From Candidatus Formimonas warabiya (lineage in GTDB: Bacteria > Bacillota > Dehalobacteriia > Dehalobacteriales > Dehalobacteriaceae): a stretch of 64,000 nt of DNA. The DNA lies in the NCBI RefSeq assembly GCF_002777255.1, contig NZ_CP017634.1:372001-436000 (forward strand), in the 5' to 3' direction. Positions within the stretch are counted from its first letter, which is position 1. Each line of letters begins with the position of its first letter. The notes under the pieces are model-generated. The model worked only from the letters and a program-made list of their open reading frames with translations. It ran no database searches and was not told the origin of the DNA. Position numbers and translations under genes: made by a program. Shown here piece after piece: positions 33,266 through 42,100 of this stretch.

Positions 33266-34861
33266 TTGAAAAAAAACAGTTTAAGGATCAGTATCATACT
33301 TCTGTTTTGCTTGTTTGTTTCCGGAAATGGGTATGCTCAAGGGGAGCAATATTATACCAAATCGGATCCCTGGGTTTATACGATCACCCATAAAATAGTC
33401 TTAAGCAATCCTTCTCAGGAGGAAATCCGGGATATTAGCGTGACCCTTCCCTTAATGGATACCAATCAGCCTGTTTATCAGGAATTGTTGGGCGAAGAAC
33501 TTAGCCCGTGGCCCGATCAGATCATCCGGAGCAAAACGGGTACCCGCCAGGGGGTTTTTCACATCCCGGTCCTGAGGCCGGGAGAGAAAATAGTCCTTCA
33601 ACAACGCTACGGGGTGAAAAATTTTGCCATCGAATACAAAATTGATCCCGAGCAAGTTTCCTCCGATTATGCCGGTTATCAAGGAATTGATCCCAAATAC
33701 TTACAGCCGGAAACAAAAATCGAATCGAATCATCCCTTAATTGTCAATTACACCCGGGATGCCGTGAAGAATGAAACCAATCCCTTATTGATGGCACAAA
33801 AATTATTTGCCGATATCAATTTATTTATGACCTATAAAGAGGGGATTAATGCCAATAAAGGCGCTTTGAACGCGATTCGCACCGGTGAAGGAAATTGTGA
33901 GGACTATACGGATCTTTTTGTGGCGGCAGCCCGGGCGGTGGGAATACCGGCCCGATGGAAAAGCGGTTATTTATATCTGCCCAAGGAATATAACGCTCCT
34001 CCTTATATCCGGGAAGATGGCAGCCTTGATATTACATTGATGCGGCACACATGGCCGGAAATCTATCTTCCTGAGATCGGGTGGGTGGTGCTGGATCCCA
34101 CTTACACCTATACCGTTCAGTCCGGAAAGAAACAGGAAAAAGTAGTGGACTGGAATAAGTTCGGCAAAATTGAATCTAGTTCCCGGCATATTTTCTTTAG
34201 TTATGGAAGCCATGATGACGGATTTATTGAATGCAAGCGCAGAAGCGGCGACCCCCAACCGGACGTGGACTTTTCTGAGAGCCTGGTTTTTGGAAACAAT
34301 GTTTTTCCTTTCCGGGATGCCTCTACCCATTGGGCGAAAGACAGCATTATGTTCCTGACCACAGGATATCCCATCCGGATTCTGGGCGGATACGGGGACG
34401 GCTTGTTCGGGCCCAATGACTATATCACCAGGGCCCAGCTTGCCGCGATGTTAAACCGTGTTTTGTCCCTGGACTATCATGTGGGCAAACCTCAGTTTTC
34501 CGACATCACGCCGGGATATTGGGGATATGCGGACATTGCTGCGGTGAAAGGAGCAGGAATCGTGGCCGGTTTTCCGGATGGAACCTTTAAGCCCGAAAGG
34601 TATGTGTCCCGGGCGGAGCTGGCCGTTATGTTAGACCGGTCCTTCGATTTACCCTACCCTGCCGCCGGGATCACTTTTAAAGATTTGAAGCAACCGGGGT
34701 TCTCCTGGGCAGACGCCAGTATCGTTACTTTAGCAGGGAACGGCATCGCCGGCGGATACAAAGGGGGCTTGTTCAAACCGGAAAAACCGGTAACCAGGGC
34801 GGAAGTGGCCGTCTTTTTGTCAAGAATATTGAATGGAACGTTTAGGGCAAAAGTCCACTAA
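33266..34861 (+). CDS. Secreted transglutaminase-like protein with three SLH domains
   Basis: A 531-residue exported surface protein. Residues 1-25 form a signal peptide (KKNSLRISIILLFCLFVSG, cleavage near GYAQ). A transglutaminase-like core has the catalytic Cys in GEGNCEDYTD near 210, His in MRHTWPE near 261 and Asp in VVLDPTY near 276. From about 350 there are three SLH repeats (each with a GxxxGxxDGxFxP-like part and an RAxxAxML helix) that anchor the protein to secondary wall polymer. The N-terminal 40-180 region is beta-rich. TTG 33266 follows AAAGGAGA by six bases. Cell-wall remodelling or peptide cross-link cleavage is the probable role, but the substrate is unknown. Confidence 0.88.
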   Translation: MKKNSLRISIILLFCLFVSGNGYAQGEQYYTKSDPWVYTITHKIVLSNPSQEEIRDISVTLPLMDTNQPVYQELLGEELSPWPDQIIRSKTGTRQGVFHIPVLRPGEKIVLQQRYGVKNFAIEYKIDPEQVSSDYAGYQGIDPKYLQPETKIESNHPLIVNYTRDAVKNETNPLLMAQKLFADINLFMTYKEGINANKGALNAIRTGEGNCEDYTDLFVAAARAVGIPARWKSGYLYLPKEYNAPPYIREDGSLDITLMRHTWPEIYLPEIGWVVLDPTYTYTVQSGKKQEKVVDWNKFGKIESSSRHIFFSYGSHDDGFIECKRRSGDPQPDVDFSESLVFGNNVFPFRDASTHWAKDSIMFLTTGYPIRILGGYGDGLFGPNDYITRAQLAAMLNRVLSLDYHVGKPQFSDITPGYWGYADIAAVKGAGIVAGFPDGTFKPERYVSRAELAVMLDRSFDLPYPAAGITFKDLKQPGFSWADASIVTLAGNGIAGGYKGGLFKPEKPVTRAEVAVFLSRILNGTFRAKVH

Positions 34862-34888
34862 AGAATCAGGAATAGGCTTTTCTAAATG

Positions 34889-34920
34889 GAACCACCGGCA
34901 ACTAATACCGGTGGTTTTTA
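34889..34920 (+). terminator. Terminator of the transglutaminase/SLH gene
   Basis: AACCACCGG, loop of about 10, CCGGTGGTT followed by TTTA. Confidence 0.85.
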
Positions 34921-35032
34921 ATATAAATATTACAAAATTCCCTTTCTATAACCTGTCAATGTATATTATGGAAAATTTTTGAGTATAATCTATTAATGAT
35001 TTATATTGTTCAAAAGAAAGGGGGGCTGTAAG

Positions 35033-35398
35033 ATGAGCGTAAACAAAAAAGTGGAAAAAGAGTTTTTCACTTTAAAAGAGGTGGCAGAGGCAATTGGTGC
35101 CAGCTATGGAACGGTGAAAAGGGATATTGATAACGGCAACCTTCCGGCATATCGGATTGGCCGAAAATATTTTGTCGGTAAGGAAGATGTAGGAAATTAC
35201 CGCAGTGACATGCACCAACGCCGGAACGTAAATGGCTATACTATTCAAGAACTGATGGAGAAGATCCCACTTAGTTATGCTTTTATTGTTGAGTTAATTA
35301 AATCAAAGAAACTTGAGGCAGTAAAAGTTGGCAGGCAATATGTAGTTCCATTCGAAACCTTTGATAATTTTATGGAAAAGAAGAAAATAGAAGGATAA
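35033..35398 (+). CDS. Excisionase-type protein with two MerR-like HTH modules
   Basis: A 121-residue DNA-binding protein made of two tandem excisionase-type winged helices. The first reads FFTLKEVAEAIGASYGTVKRDI...LPAYRIGRKYFVGKEDV; the second reads YTIQELMEKIPLSYAFIVELI...LEAVKVGRQYVVPFE. Single-module versions are common, and tandem ones are typical of clostridial chromosomes outside phages. It may regulate transcription rather than excision, as no integrase is nearby. ATG 35033 follows GGGGGG by about eight bases. Its closest neighbour is fchA. Confidence 0.78.
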   Translation: MSVNKKVEKEFFTLKEVAEAIGASYGTVKRDIDNGNLPAYRIGRKYFVGKEDVGNYRSDMHQRRNVNGYTIQELMEKIPLSYAFIVELIKSKKLEAVKVGRQYVVPFETFDNFMEKKKIEG

Positions 35399-35399
35399 A

Positions 35400-35440
35400 C
35401 GATGAAAAGTCCTCCAGGATCCATGGGGGACTTTTCATCG
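35400..35440. other. Strong 15-bp hairpin after the excisionase-like gene
   Basis: GATGAAAAGTCCTCC pairs with GGGGGACTTTTCATC around a loop that contains GGATCC. No T-tract follows, so it is not a normal terminator, but it may protect the 3' end. Confidence 0.6.
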
Positions 35441-35472
35441 TCGGAATATTAATGAAATTTCTCCTGTAATTA

Positions 35473-35502
35473 TTGAAATAACGCGGAAAAGATTGTTATA
35501 AT
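35473..35502 (+). promoter_or_regulatory. Candidate fchA-folD promoter
   Basis: TTGAAA, 18-bp spacer, TATAAT, about 54 bp before the fchA start. Confidence 0.6.
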
Positions 35503-35555
35503 AATTCATAGTAAACGGGAAAGGAAATATTTGACCATATGAAGGAGGTAGTTTT

Positions 35556-36188
35556 ATGTCGTTGGTGGACAAGAGCTGTCGGGAGTTTGTGGATGCTTTA
35601 GCGGCTAAAGTCCCTGTTCCGGGTGGCGGCGGAGCGGCTGCCTTAGGAGGAGCGATTGGTATTGCCCTTTCCACAATGGTGGGAAATTTTACCGTGGGAA
35701 AGAAAAAATATGCGGATGTGGAAAGTGAAGTAAAGGAACTGATCGAAAAGGGGTTAAAAATTCAGGCGGACCTGATGGATTTGGTGGCAAAAGATGCGGA
35801 AGCCTTTGAGCCCCTTTCTCAAGCTTATGGATTACCCAGCGAGACGGAAGAGCAGAAGAAGATCAAGGCAGAGACCCTGGAAAGAGAATCGAAGAATGCC
35901 ATTGCCGTACCTTTGGAGATTATGAGAAAAGCCTATGAAGGAATCAAGGTCCATCAGCGGATGGGGGAAATTGGCAGCAGGCTTTTAATCTCGGATGTGG
36001 GATGCGGGGTGGTATTTCTGCGGGCAGCCTTAATCGCCGGCCAATTGAATGTCGTGATCAACTTAAATACCATTAAGGATACGGATTTTGTACATAGGAC
36101 CAAAGAAGAAGTGGACCATTTGGTAAACGATGGAATTCAGGTTGCCGATGAAGTCTGCCGGTTAGTATTAGGGCAAATCTCCTCCTAA
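35556..36188 (+). CDS. fchA: Methenyltetrahydrofolate cyclohydrolase
   Basis: FchA of the formiminotransferase-cyclodeaminase (FTCD_C) fold, 210 residues, hydrolysing 5,10-methenyl-THF to formyl-THF in the cyclohydrolase direction, or the reverse in acetogens. It has PVPGGGGAAALGGAIGIAL near residue 20 and the C-terminal CGVVFLRAALIAGQLNV block of the family. The ATG has GAAGGAGG upstream and the promoter at 35473. folD follows 69 bases later, so both act in one-carbon transfer of the methyl branch of the Wood-Ljungdahl pathway. The formate-THF ligase is not in this window. Confidence 0.93.
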   Translation: MSLVDKSCREFVDALAAKVPVPGGGGAAALGGAIGIALSTMVGNFTVGKKKYADVESEVKELIEKGLKIQADLMDLVAKDAEAFEPLSQAYGLPSETEEQKKIKAETLERESKNAIAVPLEIMRKAYEGIKVHQRMGEIGSRLLISDVGCGVVFLRAALIAGQLNVVINLNTIKDTDFVHRTKEEVDHLVNDGIQVADEVCRLVLGQISS

Positions 36189-36257
36189 ATGGACAGTAAA
36201 AGAGAAACCCCAGAGAAGCGGATGACAATTAACCTGGGAAAGGAATGAATGTAAAAA

Positions 36258-37118
36258 ATGGCAGAAAAATTGATGGGAAAAGACGTTGCCGCCGCCATGA
36301 AAGAGAATTTAAAAGCGCAGGTGACGGAAGCCAAGGAAAAGGGCTTTGTGCCCAAACTGGCAATTATTCGCGTGGGCGCCCGCCCGGATGACTTGTATTA
36401 TGAGGGCGGGGCGAAAAAAACTTGTGAATCCATCGGCATGGATTGCCAGGTATTTGAATACCCGGAAAACATTGAACAGGAATCTTTTGAGCAGGCTGTA
36501 AAAGAAGTGAATGCCCGAGCGGATGTAAACGGCATCTTAATGTTCAGTCCGCTGCCGAAGCATTTAAAGGAAAGCAAGATCAGAGAACTGATTTCGCCCG
36601 ATAAGGATGTGGATAGCCTCACTTTGGGCAGTGCCGCAAAAGTCTTCGTAGGTGATAAAACCGGATTTGCCCCTTGCACTCCCCAAGCCGTGATGGAGAT
36701 TTTACATCATTTCAGCATTCCTGTCCAAGGGAGAAAAGCGGTCGTATTGGGACGTTCTCTGGTGGTGGGGAAGCCGCTGGCGATGCTGTTATTAGGGGAA
36801 AACGCCACGGTCACCGTATGTCATTCCAAAACCCAGGATTTGCCCGGAGTGTGCCGGGAGGCGGATATTTTAATCGCTGCCGTGGGACGGGCAAAGATGG
36901 TAAAGGCCGACTACGTGAAGGCCGGGCAAGTGGTCATTGACGTCGGCATCAATGAAGATCCTGATAACCCGGGAAAATACTGTGGTGATGTAAACTTTGC
37001 CGCTGTGGAACCGATTGTGGATAAGATTACTCCTGTGCCGGGCGGGGTAGGATCGGTAACGACTGCCGTACTGTGCAAACATACCGTGATGGCATGTAAA
37101 ATGCAAAATGGGTTCTAA
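36258..37118 (+). CDS. folD: FolD methylene-THF dehydrogenase, cyclohydrolase residues lost
   Basis: A 286-residue FolD-type NAD(P)-dependent methylene-THF dehydrogenase. The nucleotide-binding half is normal ([45 protein letters not shown]). In the folate half the position of the catalytic lysine (human K56, E. coli K54) reads YEGGA instead of Y-x3-K. The VQLPLP motif with the essential Gln is changed to MFSPLP; the Asp of DKDVDS is retained. Those two residues are needed for the cyclohydrolase reaction, so this protein is probably a dehydrogenase only, with FchA supplying the other step. It ends in a terminator at 37208. Confidence 0.9.
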   Translation: MAEKLMGKDVAAAMKENLKAQVTEAKEKGFVPKLAIIRVGARPDDLYYEGGAKKTCESIGMDCQVFEYPENIEQESFEQAVKEVNARADVNGILMFSPLPKHLKESKIRELISPDKDVDSLTLGSAAKVFVGDKTGFAPCTPQAVMEILHHFSIPVQGRKAVVLGRSLVVGKPLAMLLLGENATVTVCHSKTQDLPGVCREADILIAAVGRAKMVKADYVKAGQVVIDVGINEDPDNPGKYCGDVNFAAVEPIVDKITPVPGGVGSVTTAVLCKHTVMACKMQNGF

Positions 37119-37207
37119 AAAAGTCATTAGCTCGGGGAATACCCAATAGACAAGTTTGGGCAGCATAAGGATGAAGGACAAGTTATCGTACAGATCAAAA
37201 TTTTTTA

Positions 37208-37235
37208 GAAAAAAGCGCAGTGACGCGCTTTTTTC
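37208..37235 (+). terminator. Terminator of folD
   Basis: AAAAAAGCGC, loop AGTGAC, GCGCTTTTTT, directly followed by the palindromic repeat at 37241. The rest of 37119-37446 is A/T-rich and shows nothing else. Confidence 0.85.
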
Positions 37236-37240
37236 TAGTT

Positions 37241-37256
37241 CGGTACCCGGATCCCG
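37241..37256. repeat. Terminator-associated palindromic repeat, copy 2
   Basis: CGGTACCCGGATCCCG, the exact reverse complement of the first 16 bases of copy 1 (12138-12153), again within ten bases of a terminator T-tract. Confidence 0.6.
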
Positions 37257-37446
37257 AAGGCATTCTTTTATCCCACCAAGGGTATCTTGCGATTTTTATA
37301 TGGAAGTATAGCATGCCGTCCTTTTGATAGAAGCAAGTAAATAATGGCAAGAATCAGGGAAAATTTAAAAATAATTTCCGTAAAAAAAGGTAATTTTTCA
37401 TAAAAAAAGAAAAGATAATAGAAAACCTATAAGGAGTCGATGTAAA

Positions 37447-37857
37447 TTGACCAATTACCGAAAAAATAATTTATTGCCGTTGGTATTATCTATTCTATTT
37501 TTCATTGGCACGATCATTAATTTTTTAATACGGTCCTATACCATGGCAGGTATTTTGCTCATTTTAGGAATTCTTTGGTTTGTGGGCTATATGATTAACC
37601 AGAGACCTTATTTGACCCTTGGAGAGGGAAAATTGATTGTGTCCCGGGGAATCATGCAGCCGAGAGAATATGATTTGTCCAAAATTACGGTTGCCAAGAC
37701 GGAAAAAGGATATATGCAGCTCATCTATGGACCGAAAAGCGCCGAGGAAAAATTAAACATCGTGTTAAGTGCCATGGGAAGCAAAGTTGGGCAGCAGTTT
37801 CTGGAGGATTTTAACCGAAGCCTGAAAGACGCGAAAGATAAAAGATCTGCTCATTAG
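37447..37857 (+). CDS. Membrane protein with PH-like domain, unknown function
   Basis: A 136-residue protein with two N-terminal membrane helices (about 9-28 and 32-50) followed by a soluble beta-rich domain: LGEGKLIVSRGIMQPREYDLSKI, a pattern of the bacterial PH-like (bPH/YdbS-related) fold. TTG start with AAGGAG ten bases upstream. It is followed 63 bases later by a zf-HC2 anti-sigma gene, and the pair may be functionally linked at the membrane. No family name is certain. Confidence 0.55.
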   Translation: MTNYRKNNLLPLVLSILFFIGTIINFLIRSYTMAGILLILGILWFVGYMINQRPYLTLGEGKLIVSRGIMQPREYDLSKITVAKTEKGYMQLIYGPKSAEEKLNIVLSAMGSKVGQQFLEDFNRSLKDAKDKRSAH

Positions 37858-37920
37858 CAGCAGTGATGGGGAACCTTTTTGAAACTTTTGGCGTCTATCA
37901 GGGAAAAGGAGGGGAGCACA

Positions 37921-39075
37921 ATGAACTGTAAAGAAATTCAAGACCTTTTATCCCCTTACCTGGATCAGGTTCTGACTCCGGAGGAAATGGGCTTGGTTCG
38001 TCAACACCTGGCGGGTTGTGAAATCTGTCGTCAGGAGTTGATGCGGCTGAAAAGAACCATTCGTTTAATCCATACGTTGGAAGATGTTCCGTTGCCTATA
38101 AATTTTCAGCATGATCTTCATCATAAATTAGTGTGCGCCCATCAAGAAGAAACAGAAGAAACGGCAGCTTCTTTTTTTAATCGGAAAAGCAGCTGGGGAA
38201 AATATTTTTCTAAATCCCACTGGATCTCTGTTTGTGCCGCCGCCGTGCTTCTATTTTTTATGTATACGGCATTTTCCCCGCTTTTTTTCAGCAGAGAAGA
38301 CTCAGATCTGCCGGCCCCTCCATCATCGCCTCAGGAGTCGGTAAAATCTGGTGAGATGGACCAAGCACAAAATAAGGCCAAGGACGAGACCAATGATCAA
38401 AAGGAATTGGTTCAACCCCAGGAAAGCACCCAGACAGGGGAAAAAATTTCTGATGATGCCGTGAAGGCGCCAAAAAAAGAGAAGAAGATTGCCAGTCAAG
38501 GAACAGGCGACAATCAAGTGACAGGCGATAGCGGAGAAAAAAGGCAAAACGGCAGCCAGGCTGCCCGGGGAAAAAAGGGTGAGCAGGTTGACATGGCAGT
38601 TCTTCAGAAAGCGGCGGCTGCTCCAAAACTGATACCGGTGCCGGCTTCTTCTCAGGACCTGACGGAGGATGCCTCTAGGAGCATGAAAGGGTTTAGCGTG
38701 GCAAAAGCCTCCGGGCAGAAGGGGGAAGAGATCATGCTTCAGAACGTTTATGTGGAACTGGAAATCGGTGCGGGGGAATATCAAAAGGTGATTACGCAGA
38801 TCAACAATTTACCCTTAAAAATACCTGATGGCATGATCATAATTGATGCGGATTCCGGAGAGAAAACACAGGATGCCGAAATTACGGTTTCTGTGGCGAG
38901 GGATTATACGGAACAGGTTTTGTCCTCGTTGGAGTCAATGGGAAAAGTATTGACTCAAAACACTTCCGGAGAGATCAAGATGAACACGCTGTCCTTTGAA
39001 CAACCGAAAGAAGAGACGAAAGAAGAACCCGCCTATGTGACAATTAAGGTGGTGTTAAAAGAAAATTCCAATTAA
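37921..39075 (+). CDS. Zinc-finger (zf-HC2) anti-sigma factor with large extracytoplasmic domain
   Basis: A 384-residue membrane-spanning anti-sigma factor. The N-terminal zf-HC2 domain has Cys3, and His/Cys/Cys in RQHLAGCEICR near residue 28-35. A transmembrane helix follows at about 99-118 (WISVCAAAVLLFFMYTAF). An acidic and lysine-rich low-complexity linker then leads to an extracytoplasmic domain (VYVELEIGAGEYQKVITQI). ATG 37921 has GGAGGGG upstream. An ECF sigma factor gene normally lies next to such a protein, but none is found here. Confidence 0.75.
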   Translation: MNCKEIQDLLSPYLDQVLTPEEMGLVRQHLAGCEICRQELMRLKRTIRLIHTLEDVPLPINFQHDLHHKLVCAHQEETEETAASFFNRKSSWGKYFSKSHWISVCAAAVLLFFMYTAFSPLFFSREDSDLPAPPSSPQESVKSGEMDQAQNKAKDETNDQKELVQPQESTQTGEKISDDAVKAPKKEKKIASQGTGDNQVTGDSGEKRQNGSQAARGKKGEQVDMAVLQKAAAAPKLIPVPASSQDLTEDASRSMKGFSVAKASGQKGEEIMLQNVYVELEIGAGEYQKVITQINNLPLKIPDGMIIIDADSGEKTQDAEITVSVARDYTEQVLSSLESMGKVLTQNTSGEIKMNTLSFEQPKEETKEEPAYVTIKVVLKENSN

Positions 39076-39112
39076 GCCGGATGAATCAGAATATACTGTG
39101 GGAGGAGTATGG

Positions 39113-42100
39113 GTGGATAGATCCCTTTCGATGCAGTTATATCAAAACATGGTGCACAGGCTGCTGGACCCGAAATGGTTAGGACAGTTTACTGTGTTGG
39201 CGCCAGCTGTAAAAAGATGGGTAAAAACGCCGGATTTTTTGAGCCAGATAGAGAGGATGGTAGACAAGAAAGATTATACCTGCCAGAACGTATTTTCCTT
39301 ATGCGGGCCGGTTTTAAGCGAAATTGCAGGAGAAGATGAGCCTCAGGATTGGCTGAGTTTTATTTACCGGTATGCCGTGGGTAAATCCTTCCCCCATACC
39401 GTTGATTTTTATGCCTCTCAAGGATTAAGTGAGGCGTGTATGTTATTTTTGGAATCTTTGCGGGTCGTATCGGAGTTCCAAAAAAGTTTTGGGGAAGATG
39501 ACACCTGGCAGAGTAAATATCCCATGAATTTTTTGACCCGGAAAGAAGAAAACAACCTGGAAAATCCGGAGGAATATAAACAATTCCTCCATGCTTTTCA
39601 GAAAGATTATGTTTATGAAATGATGAAAATAAACCAAGAGGTGATCGGATTTAACTCTCTGGACCATATCCTGGGGGTGCATTTTCTTTCTTTATATATT
39701 GGCCGCCAATTGGCAGAGGCAGGCTTGCCCATCGATCTGGGCAGGGTTTCCGGGGCCGCGGCAGGTCATGATATTGGGAAATTTGGCTGCCGGGATAACG
39801 AAATGAGCCGGGTGCCCTATGTGCATTATTATTATTCGGGAGAATGGTTTAAAAGGCATCAAATCGTTTATATTCGTCATGTGGCGATTCATCATTCCAC
39901 ATGGGATCTGGAGCTGGAGAACCTTTCATTAGAATCTTTAATCCTGATCTACGCAGATTTTCGCGTCAAAAACCTGGGCCGAAAAATGCATATTTACGCC
40001 TTGGCAGACTCTTTTGATGTGATCCTGCAAAAACTGGATAATGTAGATCAGGCCAAAGAAAGAAGATACCGGCGGGTATATGCAAAATTAAAGGACTTTG
40101 AGGATTATTTGGTTTCCTTGGGCATTGGCATCGATCCTCATCAGGGGCAAAGGCCCGTCCCCAAGGATGGGCTGGTAAACTGCGCTCTTCTTCAAGGGAA
40201 AGAAGTCATTGAAAGTATCAAGTACCTTGCCATCAATCATAATATTAATTTAATGTATCAGTTGCGCAATGAAGTGTCCTTGAATACTGTTTTGGAAATG
40301 GCGCGCAGTGAAAATGATTGGCACAACCTGCGCACCTATTTGCGCATTTTTGAGGAATATTCTACTTATCTCACCCAGAAGCAAAAATTAAATACCATCA
40401 AATTTTTGTATGAACAGATGATCCATCCGGAAGATGACATCCGGCGCCAGTGCGCCGAACTGATCGGCACCTTAATTGCTATTTTTGACGAAGAATTAAA
40501 AAAAGAAGTTCCGGAAGGAGTAAGTGTGCCGAAACCTGAATTAACCAGCATGGAATTGTTTGACCAATATCTCCAGCTCTTCTTTTTACCGGATCATAAG
40601 ATTATTCCTTTGCACCGGACCTGGATCTGGTATAGTGTCAGTGCTATGATCGCTTCCTTGTTTCGCACCTGCCGCCCGGCCAAAAAAAGAGATTATCGCC
40701 AGGTTCTGTTAAAATATTACCAAAAAGACGGGAAAAACACGAGAGACTTTGAGTTGTATTTAATTGATGCGGCGAAATATCTGCCTGTGGATGATCCGGA
40801 TGATTCCTTGGGGGATTTGTACCGGTACCTGGGTGAAATGATCGAGTCTCCGGAAAATACCCTGAGAATTTGTGCTTGGGACACCACCCTGTTTTTGGTG
40901 CCTTTGCTGCCCAAGGAAGACGTCTTTTGTCAGGATCTGAAACGGAAGCTGACTCAAAAACCGGTTTATTCCAGACTTGCTCCGGAAAACTTTATCAAAG
41001 GGAAAATTGTCCAATTGCTGGATGCGGACGGCCTCACAAAGGAAAAATATCACAACTTTTGCGTCATGGATTATGCGCAGATTCCCGATATTTTCTTAAG
41101 CAATCTGAAGACGGCAGTAGATTGGGTGAGCAAAAAAATTCAGGTGGAAATATTGGTGGAATATGCTTTGGAAAATCCCCATATGGAAGCACTGCATACG
41201 GCCATGCATTTCTGTAATTTGTTGAAGTCCAGCGGGGTGGAAAGCATACGCAACCAGGCAGGTGAGGCTTTAGTCCGCATCGTGCCGGTTTTGTCCCTGG
41301 AGCAACGAAATGATGTGGTAGTGGAGCTCCTGCGTGCCTTGGAGATTCGAGGCTATCAATTCAGTGAAATTCCTTATTTTTTGGGGCGTCTGCTCATTTC
41401 CCTCCAGCCGGTGGAACTGGACGAAATGATCGAAGGATTTATCCAACACATCAAGCAGCCTAACCCCAAACTCATCTATCTATTGCTCCGTACCATTGGG
41501 GTGGCCATCGAAAATTATCCCCAGTACCATGAGGCCTTCCGGGAAGAGGAACCTTCTTTTCAGGCCCGTTTGGAAAAAATGCTGGGTATTCTCCTCAATG
41601 GTCTGGGCAATTATAATTCCCAAATTAAGCAAATGGCCTTTAGCGTAATTGGGAAAGAAATATTCGGCTCCCAACATCTCTCCTTGAAAGAAAAAAATCA
41701 TATTTTCCGGCTCTTTGCCAAAAAGGTGCTCACCTTGCTCAGTGACGATAAAAAGCATACCCTGGTGTTTTTGACCAATGCCGCCGGTCTGAATCATATC
41801 TATCGCTTTATTTCGGATTATGTCTTTTTCCTGGGTGAGATTGAATTAAAAGTACCCGAAAAGGTGGCTTTTTTCCCGGGGGCTTTTGATCCCTATTCCT
41901 TAAGCCATAAGGAAATCACCCGCACCATCCGTAATATGGGATTTGAAGTATATTTGCAGACGGATGAATTTTCCTGGTCCAAGCTGACTCTGCCGAACAA
42001 ATTGCGCCGGAATATTATTCAAATGTCTATTGCCGAAGAGCTGAATATTTACCTTTATCCGGACGACAGCCCCACCAATCTCGTCAATGGGGCTGATTTA

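Noticed and set aside
35033-35398. Phage or integrative element marker
   Set aside because: Only an excisionase-like protein is present; no integrase, att repeat or other phage gene is near.
35400-35440. Rho-independent terminator after the excisionase-like gene
   Set aside because: The stem is strong, but neither strand carries a T-tract, so it is listed only as a hairpin.
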